From assembly GCA_012033195.1 (NCBI GenBank), contig JAAUSQ010000015.1:1-34591 (forward strand): a DNA stretch of 34,591 bases, in the 5' to 3' direction. The translations under genes were made by a program, and so were the position numbers. The notes beneath the pieces are model-generated. The model saw nothing but the letters and a program-made list of their open reading frames with translations, had not been told where the DNA came from and searched no databases. Positions 8,255 through 17,374 of the stretch are shown here, one piece after another. The stretch's first letter is position 1. The number at the start of each line of letters is the position of its first letter. This DNA comes from Chloroflexaceae bacterium. GTDB taxonomy: Bacteria > Chloroflexota > Chloroflexia > Chloroflexales > Chloroflexaceae.

Positions 8255-8692
8255 ATGTCTGGAAATTATGCTATGCTCTATCGTAATGCGCGGGCAGTCA
8301 TTGAGCAGGAAGCCGAGGAGCGCCTTGGACGAGCGCTCACCAGGCACGAACAGAATCTCTTTCGCAATTGTGGGACGCTTTCGAAGTTGGAAGAACTTGG
8401 CATGAATGTGTACTATGCCGACAGCCCGGACGACCTCGCGCTGCAACTCGGTAAAATCTCACTTGATGGGCGCTTTCGGTTGGCCGTCGAAGAATTGCTG
8501 CCACGCCTGGAGCGGTTGGTGCATCGCACGCTGAACCAGCGTGAGCGCCAGAAAATCTACAGCCTGGAAAATATCGAAATGCTCTGGTCGCTGGAGCAGC
8601 GTGTTTTTGATGCGCCCGCGAACTTACGTGATGCAGCGCTGATGAGCTTTCTCCAGACCAAACAACTACAAAACGACCCGGCGGTGCGCTAG
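8255..8692 (+). CDS. Helical hypothetical protein
   Basis: 145 residues, not recognised. The sequence is rich in charged helices (EQEAEERLGRALTRHEQN; VEELLPRLERLVHRTLNQRERQKIYSLE), with no membrane segment or obvious active site. The start is supported by GAGG eleven bases upstream of ATG. It is about 60 bases downstream of the methyltransferase and may be cotranscribed. A short GC hairpin (GCCGC...GCGGC, 8692-8709) sits just after its stop. Confidence 0.65.
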   Translation: MSGNYAMLYRNARAVIEQEAEERLGRALTRHEQNLFRNCGTLSKLEELGMNVYYADSPDDLALQLGKISLDGRFRLAVEELLPRLERLVHRTLNQRERQKIYSLENIEMLWSLEQRVFDAPANLRDAALMSFLQTKQLQNDPAVR

Positions 8693-8752
8693 CCGCCCGA
8701 CTGTGCGGCAGAATAGAGACTGAACCTGATATGCGGGAGGGGACAGCTATTC

Positions 8753-9634
8753 ATGATTGCAGGGATTGACCATGTTGTTATCCTCGTAAACGATCTGGCG
8801 CAGGCCAGTACGCACTACAAAGCGCTCGGCTTTACGGTGGTGCCGGGTGGTACCCATGCCGATGGAGCGACCCACAACGCGCTGATCATCTTTCAGGATA
8901 GCAGTTACCTGGAACTGTTGCAATTTCTCCGCGAGGCACCCGAACATCGCTGGTGGCGGCACGTCGTACACGGCGAGGGGTTGATTGACTGGGCGTTACT
9001 CCCGACCACCATTGCCGACGATGTACAGGCGGCGCAGCAGGCGGGCCTCCACCTGGATGGGCCGCTTCCGGGTGGGCGATTGCGCCCGGATGGAAAGCAG
9101 GTTGAGTGGCAGATGGCATTTCCGCCCTCGCCCGACCTGCCCTTTTTGTGTGGTGATGTCACACCGCGTACACTGCGTGTTCCCGAAGGTGACCACCGCA
9201 CCCACCCGAACGGCGTGTTAGGCATCGCTGGGGTTGTTGTGGCGGTTAACCATATTGATACCAGCGTGACCCACTACCGGGCACTGCTCCAGGTAGCCGA
9301 CGAAACACGCACCGGCAACACTGGCGCAACCGAACTGCCACAGCCGATTATCCCCGAATTGGGGGCGCGGATTGCACTGCTGCCAGCGGGCAACGCGGCG
9401 ATTATGCTGGCCCAACCGGGCGGGGCACTGTTGTTTAGGGCGTTGACTGACGACGAAGAAACAACCATCAGTATGCCAAGCACTGGCCCGCTGACGACTG
9501 CACTGGCCGAGCGTGGCGAAGGGCTGTACAGTCTGGCGCTGCGGGTGAGCACCGGGCGTGATACTGGCTACGATACGCTGCTGCACAACCCCACCAACAC
9601 ACACGGGGTACGGGTTGAACTGATTGCCGAATAA
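8753..9634 (+). CDS. VOC-family glyoxalase-like protein
   Basis: 293 residues with two vicinal-oxygen-chelate halves. The first opens IDHVVILVNDLAQASTHYKALGFTV (residues about 4-30). The second opens GIAGVVVAVNHIDTSVTHYRALLQV (about 156-180). The N-terminal half resembles Glyoxalase_3-like domains found in many hypothetical proteins. The metal ligand set is only partly recognisable: His in IDHVV and a Glu in YLELLQF. The substrate is unknown. A GGAGGGG site precedes the ATG. It is convergent with the Uma2 gene, with a strong hairpin between them. Confidence 0.85.
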   Translation: MIAGIDHVVILVNDLAQASTHYKALGFTVVPGGTHADGATHNALIIFQDSSYLELLQFLREAPEHRWWRHVVHGEGLIDWALLPTTIADDVQAAQQAGLHLDGPLPGGRLRPDGKQVEWQMAFPPSPDLPFLCGDVTPRTLRVPEGDHRTHPNGVLGIAGVVVAVNHIDTSVTHYRALLQVADETRTGNTGATELPQPIIPELGARIALLPAGNAAIMLAQPGGALLFRALTDDEETTISMPSTGPLTTALAERGEGLYSLALRVSTGRDTGYDTLLHNPTNTHGVRVELIAE

Positions 9635-9681
9635 CAGAGCAGCGCCTGGCTGCTTTATCATCGACAGATACCCTGCTGACT

Positions 9682-9710
9682 GGCCCCCTCTGTGCTATGG
9701 AGAGGGGGCC
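9682..9710. terminator. Bidirectional hairpin between convergent VOC and Uma2 genes
   Basis: Perfect 10-bp arms GGCCCCCTCT and AGAGGGGGCC surround a 9-base loop. There is no T-run on either strand, so a factor-independent terminator is plausible but not canonical. It sits between two converging stop codons. Confidence 0.5.
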
Positions 9711-9721
9711 GTTGTGTGTAT

Positions 9722-10459
9722 TTACTCCGTGCTATCCGGGTCGATGCCAAGCGCACGCAGGCGGGCCGCGAGTTGTTCGGCGCGGCGGTGAGCCTGCTGC
9801 GCTTCCTGTTCGGCGGTGGTGATACGTTGCTCGGCGGTGGTGGCACGCTCCTCGGCGGTGGTGGCACGCTCCTCGGCGCTGCGAGCGCGGCGTTCCATCT
9901 CCACAAAGCTGAGGAACGGTTGCCCATCCGGGTAGTAGATGACCAGGTCGGCGAGGCGGTGCTCGAAGCGGATGCCCAACCGGGGGCTGACCCAGGCGTG
10001 CATTTCGGCGATGGTGCGGAGCCGCCCGCCCTGGCGCTGCCAACCGTTGAGGTCGTTGCTATCGGGGTCGTAGAGGTAGTACTCCTCCACGCCGTGGGTG
10101 TCGTAGAACTCGAACTTCTGCGCCAGTTCCTTGAGGCTGTTGCCAGGGGAGAGGATTTCGAAGACGACCTGTGGGGCGAGACCGTCCTCGCGCCACTGGA
10201 GGTAGGCTCCCCGGCGACCCTTGGGCCGCCCGAAGACGACCATCGTATCGGGGGCGCGGCGGATGTCGGGGCGTCCCTCGACGGGATACCACAGCAAGTC
10301 GCCCGCCACAAAGACCTGCGGGGCATCGCGGAAGAGCACTTCGAGATTTTCCTTCACTGTCACAATCCAGCGAAACTGCTCGGTATTTTCGGCCATGGGC
10401 TGTCCATCGCTTTCGGGATAGCTGATAGGTTCGGTCGGGTGGGCGGCAATGCTCATCAC
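9722..10459 (-). CDS. Uma2-family (DUF820) PD-(D/E)XK endonuclease with C-terminal coiled coil
   Basis: 245 residues. The DUF820/Uma2 domain spans about residues 25-185. Its restriction-fold signature is RRAPDTMVVFG (acid), then PQVVFEILSPGNSLKELAQKFEFY (ExS...K), then YYLYDPDSN. These proteins are predicted DNases, mostly of unknown biological role and abundant in Cyanobacteria and Chloroflexota. The C-terminal 55 residues are heptad repeats (AEERATTAEERATTAEQRITTAEQ), a probable coiled coil for oligomerisation. It lies 14 bases downstream of xseB on the same strand and is probably the last gene of the CHAT-STAND/xseAB run. The ORF is intact. Confidence 0.88.
   Translation of the reverse strand: MMSIAAHPTEPISYPESDGQPMAENTEQFRWIVTVKENLEVLFRDAPQVFVAGDLLWYPVEGRPDIRRAPDTMVVFGRPKGRRGAYLQWREDGLAPQVVFEILSPGNSLKELAQKFEFYDTHGVEEYYLYDPDSNDLNGWQRQGGRLRTIAEMHAWVSPRLGIRFEHRLADLVIYYPDGQPFLSFVEMERRARSAEERATTAEERATTAEQRITTAEQEAQQAHRRAEQLAARLRALGIDPDSTE
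9810..9880 (+). repeat. 21-bp tandem repeat inside the Uma2 gene
   Basis: Three head-to-tail 21-base units start TCGGCGGTGG. The second and third (9831-9851, 9852-9872) are identical, the first has three or four differences, and a partial fourth follows. On the coding strand each unit encodes one seven-residue heptad (AEERATT), so the copy number sets coiled-coil length. Confidence 0.8.
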
Positions 10460-10473
10460 ACAATCTCCTCTCT

Positions 10474-10683
10474 CTACTGGTCGTCGGGTTGGTCGCTCTG
10501 GAGTTGTTGCACGCGCAATTCGGCGCTGTCGAGCAGGCGCTGGCAGGCTGCCGCAAGTTGCACGCCCTGCTCATAAAGCGCGAGGGCTTCGGCCAGCGGC
10601 AGGTTGCCCACCTCTAGCTGGGCGACCGTTTCTTGCAGGCGTGTGTACAGCGTTTCATATGTTTCGGTTGATGTCTCAGTCAT
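10474..10683 (-). CDS. xseB: Exodeoxyribonuclease VII small subunit
   Basis: 69 residues, typical XseB length. The family core is visible: YETLYTRLQETVAQLEVGNLPLAEALALYEQGVQLAAACQRLLDSAELRVQQL. The small subunit forms helical bundles on the XseA coiled coil and is required for the active heteromer. It overlaps the end of xseA by 8 bases, the usual coupled arrangement, and Uma2 follows after 14 bases. Confidence 0.95.
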   Translation of the reverse strand: MTETSTETYETLYTRLQETVAQLEVGNLPLAEALALYEQGVQLAAACQRLLDSAELRVQQLQSDQPDDQ

Positions 10684-11902
10684 CGGTGTGTTGCTCCTCT
10701 ATTGGGGCGGGTGGCGCTGCCACTGCCGCAAGCTCTCCAGCGCGTAAGGTAAGCCGTAGCCGCTCGCCACGCTGCACCTGCGCGGGTGCAGTGACAACGC
10801 CACCATCGCTGGTGCGCTGTACAACGGCATAGCCTCGATGAAGTGTAGCATATGGGCTGAGCGTGATAAGCTGTTGTCGCAGCCCATCAAGCTGAAGCTG
10901 TCGCCGCTCGGTCAGGTAGCGCACCTGACGAGTAGCGCGTTGCACCAGATCATCAACCTGCTGCCGTGAACGTGCAAGCCACAGGGCCGGGTTCTGGCGT
11001 TGCAGCGTAGCCGTGGCACTATGCAGGGCGTTCTGGTGCATCCAGAGCTGTGCGCTCATTGCTTCGTCCAGTTGCTGCCGCAGCACTGTCACGGCCTCGG
11101 CAAGCACTGCCATATCGGGGACGGCCTGCTCTGCTGCCGCCGAAGGCGTAGCAGCACGGACGTCGGCAACATAATCAACAATGGTGGTATCCGTCTCATG
11201 ACCAACGCCAGTAATAACAGGCACAGGACTAGCAAAAACGGTGCGAGCCACAATCTCTTCATTGAAGCACCACAGGTCTTCGATGGAGCCACCACCCCGC
11301 GCCAGGATGATCAGGTCAACATCTTGCGCGTACAGCCGATACAGCGCCGCGCTGATGCTATCGGGGGCGCGTTCGCCCTGCACCAGACACGGCGACAGCA
11401 CCACTTCGACCAGTGGGTAGCGCCGCGCCAGTACGGTCAGGATATCACGGAGGGCGGCGGCCTGGGCCGATGTTGCAATTCCAATGCGGTGCGGCAATGG
11501 CGGCAGCGGGCGCTTGCGGCTCTCGTCGAACAGCCCCTCGGCGGCGAGGCGCTGCTTCAGTTCTTCGAAGCGGGCATGCAGCAACCCCACGCCAGCGGGC
11601 TGAAGCATATCGACATAAAATTGGAGCCGTCCACTCGGTTCGTAGATCGAGACACGCCCATGCGCCAGCACTGCATCACCATTTTGCAGATTGTGCGTCA
11701 GGCGGCTGGTGTAGGTGCGCCACATCGCTACATCAAGTGCGGCAGCATCGTCTTTCAGGGTAAAGTAATAGTGTCCCGACGAGGCCCGCTTCAGGTTGGA
11801 CACTTCGCCGAGTACCCAGATATCGCTCAGCATCACATCGTTTTCGAGCAGTTCGCGGAGGTAGCTGGTTATCTGGCTTATCGAAATGATATTGACAGTC
11901 AT
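10676..11902 (-). CDS. xseA: Exodeoxyribonuclease VII large subunit
   Basis: XseA, the catalytic subunit of the ATP-independent single-strand exonuclease ExoVII (cytoplasm; DNA repair). I choose the ATG at 11902 (MTVNIISISQITSYLRELLE), giving 408 residues; the longer listed ORF extends into the upstream gene. The N-terminal OB fold covers about residues 1-100 (DIWVLGEVSNLKRASSGHYYFTLKD). The catalytic domain carries RIGIATSAQAAALRDI, ILARGGGSIEDLWCFNEE and the conserved ITGVGHETDTTIVDYVAD. A shorter than usual coiled-coil segment precedes the C-terminal HRGYAVVQR motif. Its start overlaps the stop of the CHAT-STAND gene (ATGA), which is an unusual partner. Confidence 0.95.
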   Translation of the reverse strand: MTVNIISISQITSYLRELLENDVMLSDIWVLGEVSNLKRASSGHYYFTLKDDAAALDVAMWRTYTSRLTHNLQNGDAVLAHGRVSIYEPSGRLQFYVDMLQPAGVGLLHARFEELKQRLAAEGLFDESRKRPLPPLPHRIGIATSAQAAALRDILTVLARRYPLVEVVLSPCLVQGERAPDSISAALYRLYAQDVDLIILARGGGSIEDLWCFNEEIVARTVFASPVPVITGVGHETDTTIVDYVADVRAATPSAAAEQAVPDMAVLAEAVTVLRQQLDEAMSAQLWMHQNALHSATATLQRQNPALWLARSRQQVDDLVQRATRQVRYLTERRQLQLDGLRQQLITLSPYATLHRGYAVVQRTSDGGVVTAPAQVQRGERLRLTLRAGELAAVAAPPAPIEEQHTDD

Positions 11903-14900
11903 CTGGTACGTTGCTCCTGTGCTGCGCGTTGTTCGGCAGGTATGGCAGCCTGCTGATACAGGCGCTGGTTGATATTGAGTGATGACAGATGCCACTCGGT
12001 GCGGAGGGTTAACGGCCACGCGGTAATATCGTGCTGGATGCGTTCCAGGGTATGCCCATCTCCAATCAGGCCGAGTGCCTGGATTGCGGTACGGCGCAGG
12101 TTGAGCGCAGCAGGCGTTGCGCCGCTCCAATCTTGCATACTGCCAGCAAACGAGTTCAGCTTGGTGAGGATTACCCGATTCCAGGTGGCAATATCTTCAA
12201 TCGCAGTGCGTACTATCTCGTGGGTGCCAAGCCCTGGTGGGTAGGGCAGGTCGATACTCCTGATTACATCGTCCAGCCACGATAAAGATGCTTCGGCAAT
12301 GCCTATCCAGGCCAGCGATTGCAGCGCGGTGGCTTTGGTGATAAAGCAGCTGTTGTGGTGCAGCAGCAGCAGCAGCCAGCGGTACACATTGGCATGCCGT
12401 AGCCGCACTCGCCCTACACTGTAGGCAATCTGGTTCACGGCGTGGTCGGGGATGGCAGGCGCGGCTCCATCATCGAGGAAGAGCGCCCGTAGTTTTTCGG
12501 CAATCAGGTCGGCATCAAACAGGGTCAGTGCTTCGGCAGCGGCCATGTGGTTGCCTGCCACTCATCGGTACCCATCGCGGCGGGGGGGGCTGCATCATAA
12601 AATGAATCAGCAGCGTTGCATCGTCGCCATCAATCGCCAGATCGCCAAGCGCAAAGGCGGCTACGGCCCGCTCAAGCGGCTGGAGCATAGTGCTTTCCAG
12701 GGCTATGCGCAGCGCAGCATGCCCCGATTGCTGGATTGCTCTGTTGCCTTCGGTGCCCTTGCTCCAGAACACAAACAGCGGTATCAGGGTGGCATCCAGT
12801 CCATTCAGGCAGGCGGTCTGGTGGGCATGCTGTGCATCGAGGGTGGCATCTTCCTCGATGAGTGGCGCGGTATCAGTCGATTGCATCACCACACGCCCCG
12901 CACTGACCAGATCTTCGGGTGCAGGGATGTCCTGCGGTCGATAGGCTGTCCAGTTGATACCGGCCATGGTGGTATGTTTATAAAGGGTGCTTTCCGGGAA
13001 GCGGGCCAGTAAGACACGCAAGGCGCGTGCCGCCGCCAACCGCACGCGGGGGTGGTCGTAGCGCAGTTCGCCGCTGGCTTGTTCGGCCTTGTGTGTTAAT
13101 ACTAGGTTCAACTCTTCAAAAACTTTGGGATGCTGTAAACGTCCCATTGCGGTAGCAATCAAGGCGCGGCGTTCTTCGGATGGCTCGCGTTCGATGTGCA
13201 GGCGAGCCACACATATATCAATATATGCCAGCCGTGCCGCATCGCTCAGGCGCTGTTCGGCAGTATCGGAAAGTACACGCAGACATCGCGCCACCAGCAG
13301 GGTATGGTTGCTGGTCTGGTCGAGGATGGCAGCCCGGATCAGCGGGGCCAGTGGAACCGGATCGTCAAGTGCGCCTGCCAGTGCATACATGGTTTCTTCC
13401 CACCACGTCAGGCGTTGCGAGATGCCACACAGTGCAATAATATCGTTGAGCCGCTCGTGAAAGTCGGGGCGGCTGCGGAGTTCGAGCGCGGCGCAGTAGG
13501 CTTGCAGCGCCGGATAGACAAACCGCACCTGATGGTACCCTACTTCGACTAGGAGCCGATAGCTGAGGAAAAACTGAAACAGTGTTTCAAGGCTGTAATC
13601 ACGTTCGCGGCGTACCTCGGCCATAATTGCAAAAACATCATTGAGCAGCATTGCGTCGGTGCCACGCCAGCGAAATTCCCACGCTAGCCGGGTGAGCGTA
13701 CGGCGGGCCGCATCGCCCTGCAAGTAGCGGTCGGGCAGGCGGCTGAGGGACTGCTCAAGCAGATCTTGCAGCAGTTGGTTGCGTGATACGATGGCGCGGT
13801 CTTTGTAGACCAGTTGCTCGAACACAAAGACCAGCATCGCCGGGTCGGTGGTCAGGTCGAGCAGCCGATTTTCGAGCAGGATGCGATAGAGTTGCCCGCT
13901 GCGTTCGGCATTGCGCTGCCGGAAGTAGCGCAGTACCAACCGTTCGCTGAGCGGCTGGCTCAACACCACCGTGGCATGGTGGAAGATACGGGCCGGGAAG
14001 ACATCCTGCGTAGAGCTGACGATAAAGCGCTGGTTGGGCATACGGCGGGCCAGCGCTACAATATCGGTTGCGGCTTCGGCGCGGTCGTCTTCGGGCACAC
14101 TGTCCAGCCCATCCAGAATGAAGATACAGCGCTGAATGGTGCGTCGGTCGGGGGTGGGTTGGTTGAGCAGCGATTGCTGAAACTGGTTCTGCAATTCGCG
14201 GCGCAGGGCCGGCACGCGGCTGCCAACTGTATCAAGGATCATCTGTTCGAGGCGGTTGCTGCCGCGTTGCTGGTCGTAGCCAGACAGCGGCACAAAGACG
14301 GCTACCATCGCTTCGTGGGTGGCCTGTTCGCGGGCCAGTAGCGCCTGTTCATAGGTGAAGCGCTGGAGAATGGTGGTTTGCCCGGAGCGTGGCGGGCCAA
14401 GCAGGGCGATCAGGTTGGTGGGCGGCGTGGCCTCGCCCAGTCGCAATTCGCGGCGCAGTGTTTCCAGCGCATCGCTGCCGGGTGGGGCGTCGGTCGGGCG
14501 CTGCAAAAAGAGGTGCCACGGCTGGCCGGGTGGTATCACAATGGCTTCCACCTGGATAAATTCCGGGGTTTGCCAGCGGGCAAATTCTGGATTGCTTACA
14601 ATCGATTGGATATATTCCAGGCGGGCATTAGGCGCAAACAGCCGCCCATCGGGGCTGCGCATATACAGGACGGGCGTACTCCATTCGATGCTCGTGGGGC
14701 TAAAGACATGCCGCCGCGCTGCATTCACCGCCACATCAACAAAGCCGTGCCGCAGCAGGTATTCGCTTAAATGCGCACTGAAGACCCGCGCCACCGAGAT
14801 ATCGAGCAGGCGTTGCATTGCCAGCACTGCCGGAATGTGGCTGCGCTGGACCAGGCGGGCCGCCAGCGAGGTGGGGGCGTGCAGATCAACCGAGTTGCTG

Positions 14901-15753
14901 GGGCGCGGGAAGACCTGTTGCGCGGCAGTATTGCAGGCGATCAGGATGACCAGGCGGGCCGCTCGGCGGCATCACGCAGACATTGCACCAGACGATCACT
15001 CTCAAAGAGCGTGGCGTTGCCGGTGTCGTGGTCTTCCAGCACAAGCCGGGTACCGCGCTGCCGATGGTGCAGGGCGTGTCCATAGTAGATCAGGGCATCG
15101 TAGGGTTGTTGGAGTGCGTTGATCAAGGTTTCGGGCGATACAACCACAAGCGGGTGCAGGTGCAGGTGACCAGCGTTACGTAGCGTGCTGAGGTGTGCTT
15201 CGAGTTCGCGCAGTTCGTTCTGTTTGTCGATAGCAACGAGGTCGGGCCACGCCGCCGTGCCGAGGTCGGCGGGAGCCGCAATTGCTAGCAGCACCCGCAG
15301 CGGGCGATATTCAAGCGGTTCGACCCATGGCTCGGTGCTGTCGAGGTAGCGTGAAAAGGCAATGCGGCTATCGGTGGCAAGCGGTCGTACTTCGTTACTA
15401 CTGGCACTATAATGCATGAGTTCCCAAGGGATTTCGTGCAGAGTTGTGTCTACGCTGTTGATCCAGAGTCGCAGCCGCAGGCCGCGTTGTCGAGCATCGG
15501 CGGCGGCAAGGGCCTGTTGAAAGGCATCATCAAGGGGCGGCGCAAACAGGCGGTAAAATAGTTCGAGACCATAACTTGCAATCGTGGCGCTACTGCCCGC
15601 AGGTGGGGCGGGCATGCCATCTAGATTGAGGCGGCCCCGGTATGCGTTGCCATCGGCGCGTTGCACGTAGACGCGGTACCTGGGGTCGTGCTCGTCGGGG
15701 TCGAGCACCTGGACTTCGATATCGTCCATGACAATTGTGGTTTGCAGGCTCAT
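11899..15753 (-). CDS. CHAT-NACHT-HEAT STAND protein (caspase-like peptidase plus NTPase), frameshifted
   Basis: Three listed ORFs (14941-15753, 12515-14827, 11899-12561) join into one protein of about 1285 residues if three single bases are restored. The N-terminal domain leads into a CHAT peptidase: EIPWELMHY, His226 in YYGHALHH, and the catalytic Cys in LVILIACNTA, read in the gap between the first two ORFs. A NACHT-type NTPase follows, with P-loop GPPRSGQTT and Walker B CIFILDGLDSVPEDD. The C-terminal half is helical (HEAT-like units, e.g. HPRVRLAAARALRVLLARFP). Lesions lie at about 14958, in a G8 run (12582-12589), and at about 12545. The architecture matches STAND sensors in which a repeat region detects a trigger and the NTPase activates a peptidase. 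The stop overlaps the xseA start. The trigger and targets are unknown. Confidence 0.85.
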
Positions 15754-15800
15754 AATTGTTTATGTTACGTTTATCATAGTGGAGAGGCTGAACAGATGAT

Positions 15801-15829
15801 ATTGTAGCACACTCGTGTGTCATTCTGAA
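15801..15829 (-). promoter_or_regulatory. Possible promoter for the CHAT-STAND/xseAB/Uma2 operon
   Basis: On the minus strand TTCAGA and TACAAT are 17 bases apart, about 50 bases upstream of the CHAT-STAND ATG. Both hexamers match consensus at four or five positions. No other good candidate stands out in this divergent gap. Confidence 0.4.
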
Positions 15830-15950
15830 TGGGCACAGGTCTTTGGTGTGCTCTGAACGCAGTGTAGCCAGACGTGTTACACTGCAAGGCATGGACCCTG
15901 TCCTTCAGTACAATCCAGCATTGCAGACGGACTATGTGAGGGTTGCCTTT

Positions 15951-16895
15951 ATGAAAGTGTTGATTGTAGATGATGATTTTATTGCACGGTATACGTTAGA
16001 AACGAGATTGCTCTTTAATGGCTATGAAGTAATCACTGCGGCGAATGGGCAGATTGCCTGGTCGATCCTGCAAGATGAACTGATCCAGCTTGTCATTACC
16101 GACTGGATGATGCCTGAACTGGACGGTATCGGACTGGTGCAGCGGATACGGCGGGCGCATTTTTCGCGTTATATCTATATTATTCTGCTCACCTCGCGCA
16201 GTGGCCAGGATGACTTAATCACGGGCTTGCAGGCCGGGTCAGATGATTATCTGAAGAAGCCGTTTCACGAGGGCGAATTGCTGGCGCGACTGGCAATTGG
16301 CGAGCGTATTCTGAAGCTCGAAAGCGAACTGCGCGAGGCGCACGACCAGTTGTATCTGCGGGCCACCCACGATGGCCTGACCGGGTTGCTCAACCGACAG
16401 GCGATTGTGGAACGGGCCAATATGGAACTGGAGCGCAGCCTGCGCAACGGCCTACCGGTTAGCATTGCCATGCTGGATGTTGACCATTTCAAGCTGGTAA
16501 ATGATACGTATGGGCATATTGTGGGCGATACGGTGCTGGTGCATATCACGCAGATGGTGATGCGCTCGGTGCGTGGGTACGATGGGGTAGGGCGCTGGGG
16601 TGGCGAAGAAATTATGCTGGTGATGCCTGAAACGAGCCTTGAGCAGGCGCGGGTGATTGCCGAACGTATCCGCGAACAGATCGCCAGTATGACGATACCG
16701 CTGGAAACTGGGGCGCTGGTCTCGGTCACTGTCAGTATGGGTATCAGCAGCACCGAAGACCTGCACACGTCGCAACTGCGCAGCAACCTCGATACCCTGG
16801 TGCGACAGGCCGATGAAGCGCTATACCGGGCCAAACACAGCGGGCGCAATCGGGTTGCGCTGTATACACCCCTCAGTGTGCGGCCTAGTAGCTAG
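15951..16895 (+). CDS. Response regulator with GGDEF output (diguanylate cyclase)
   Basis: Cytoplasmic two-domain signalling enzyme that makes cyclic di-GMP when phosphorylated. I use ATG 15951 (MKVLIVDDDF); the listed upstream extension has no family similarity. The receiver domain (1-120) has the acidic pocket DDD, phospho-acceptor Asp51 in ITDWMMPELDG, and the switch/Lys residues LLTS and KKPF. A linker helix leads to the GGDEF domain with DGLTGLLNRQA, the signature GGEEI (217-221) and FKLVNDTYGH. RGYD sits at the spacing of the RxxD inhibitory I-site before GGEEI, so product feedback is likely. Length is 314 residues and the ORF is intact. It converges on an HPt gene with overlapping stops, suggesting phosphorelay partnership. 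Confidence 0.93.
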   Translation: MKVLIVDDDFIARYTLETRLLFNGYEVITAANGQIAWSILQDELIQLVITDWMMPELDGIGLVQRIRRAHFSRYIYIILLTSRSGQDDLITGLQAGSDDYLKKPFHEGELLARLAIGERILKLESELREAHDQLYLRATHDGLTGLLNRQAIVERANMELERSLRNGLPVSIAMLDVDHFKLVNDTYGHIVGDTVLVHITQMVMRSVRGYDGVGRWGGEEIMLVMPETSLEQARVIAERIREQIASMTIPLETGALVSVTVSMGISSTEDLHTSQLRSNLDTLVRQADEALYRAKHSGRNRVALYTPLSVRPSS

Positions 16896-17374
16896 TTCAG
16901 GTCTGCCTCAACTGAACGCCGAAACTGCTCAAGCACTTCTATCACCTGCTGATATGCAGTGCGAATGGTTTGGACATAGATAGCGACTGTTGCATCGTTG
17001 AATGATTGCTGTGATGCTGCCTCCTCAAGTAGCAAGCAATACGCCGAGAGTGCCTGTGCTCCGATGATAGCACTGGTGCCTTTGAGCGTGTGGGCTTTGT
17101 TGCGAACCTCTTCTGTGTCGCCACCTTGTATGGCCCGCTCGATCTGGTCTATCACCGTGGGCACATCTTCGACAAAATGTTTAATCACTTCAAGAACCAT
17201 GACCCGCCCATAGTTGTTCATCTGCGTGATATAGCGTTGTAACACGGCAGGGTCAAGGATCGGAAGGGTTGTTCGAATGTGGGCAAGTTCTGGTCTGTCC
17301 ATAACGTTTAGCAGCGATTCTTCTGATAAGGTAGCATAGCGCGGCAGATGCACTTGCTCTGTCAGATGATTCAT
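16892..17374 (-). CDS. Stand-alone HPt (histidine phosphotransfer) protein
   Basis: 160 residues. The HPt four-helix domain occupies about residues 40-155, with the phospho-accepting His95 in NKAHTLKGTSAIIGAQ. The first 40 residues are not HPt-like. Such proteins relay phosphate between receiver domains of hybrid kinases and response regulators. It ends in a 4-base overlap with the convergent diguanylate cyclase, so the pair may act together. The start is ATG 17374, without a strong ribosome-binding site; an internal ATG (MDRPELAH) is an alternative. Confidence 0.85.
   Translation of the reverse strand: MNHLTEQVHLPRYATLSEESLLNVMDRPELAHIRTTLPILDPAVLQRYITQMNNYGRVMVLEVIKHFVEDVPTVIDQIERAIQGGDTEEVRNKAHTLKGTSAIIGAQALSAYCLLLEEAASQQSFNDATVAIYVQTIRTAYQQVIEVLEQFRRSVEADLN

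Noticed and set aside
9692-10576. 294-residue plus-strand ORF with GGGGTLLGGGGTLL repeats
   Set aside because: Antisense shadow of the Uma2 gene; the repeat is the 21-bp heptad-encoding repeat read backwards.
11000-11956. 318-residue plus-strand ORF
   Set aside because: Antisense to xseA, which has unmistakable family motifs.
15843-15950. 36-residue N-terminal extension of the diguanylate cyclase
   Set aside because: The receiver domain begins at ATG 15951 (MKVLIVDDD); the upstream residues look like translated promoter region.
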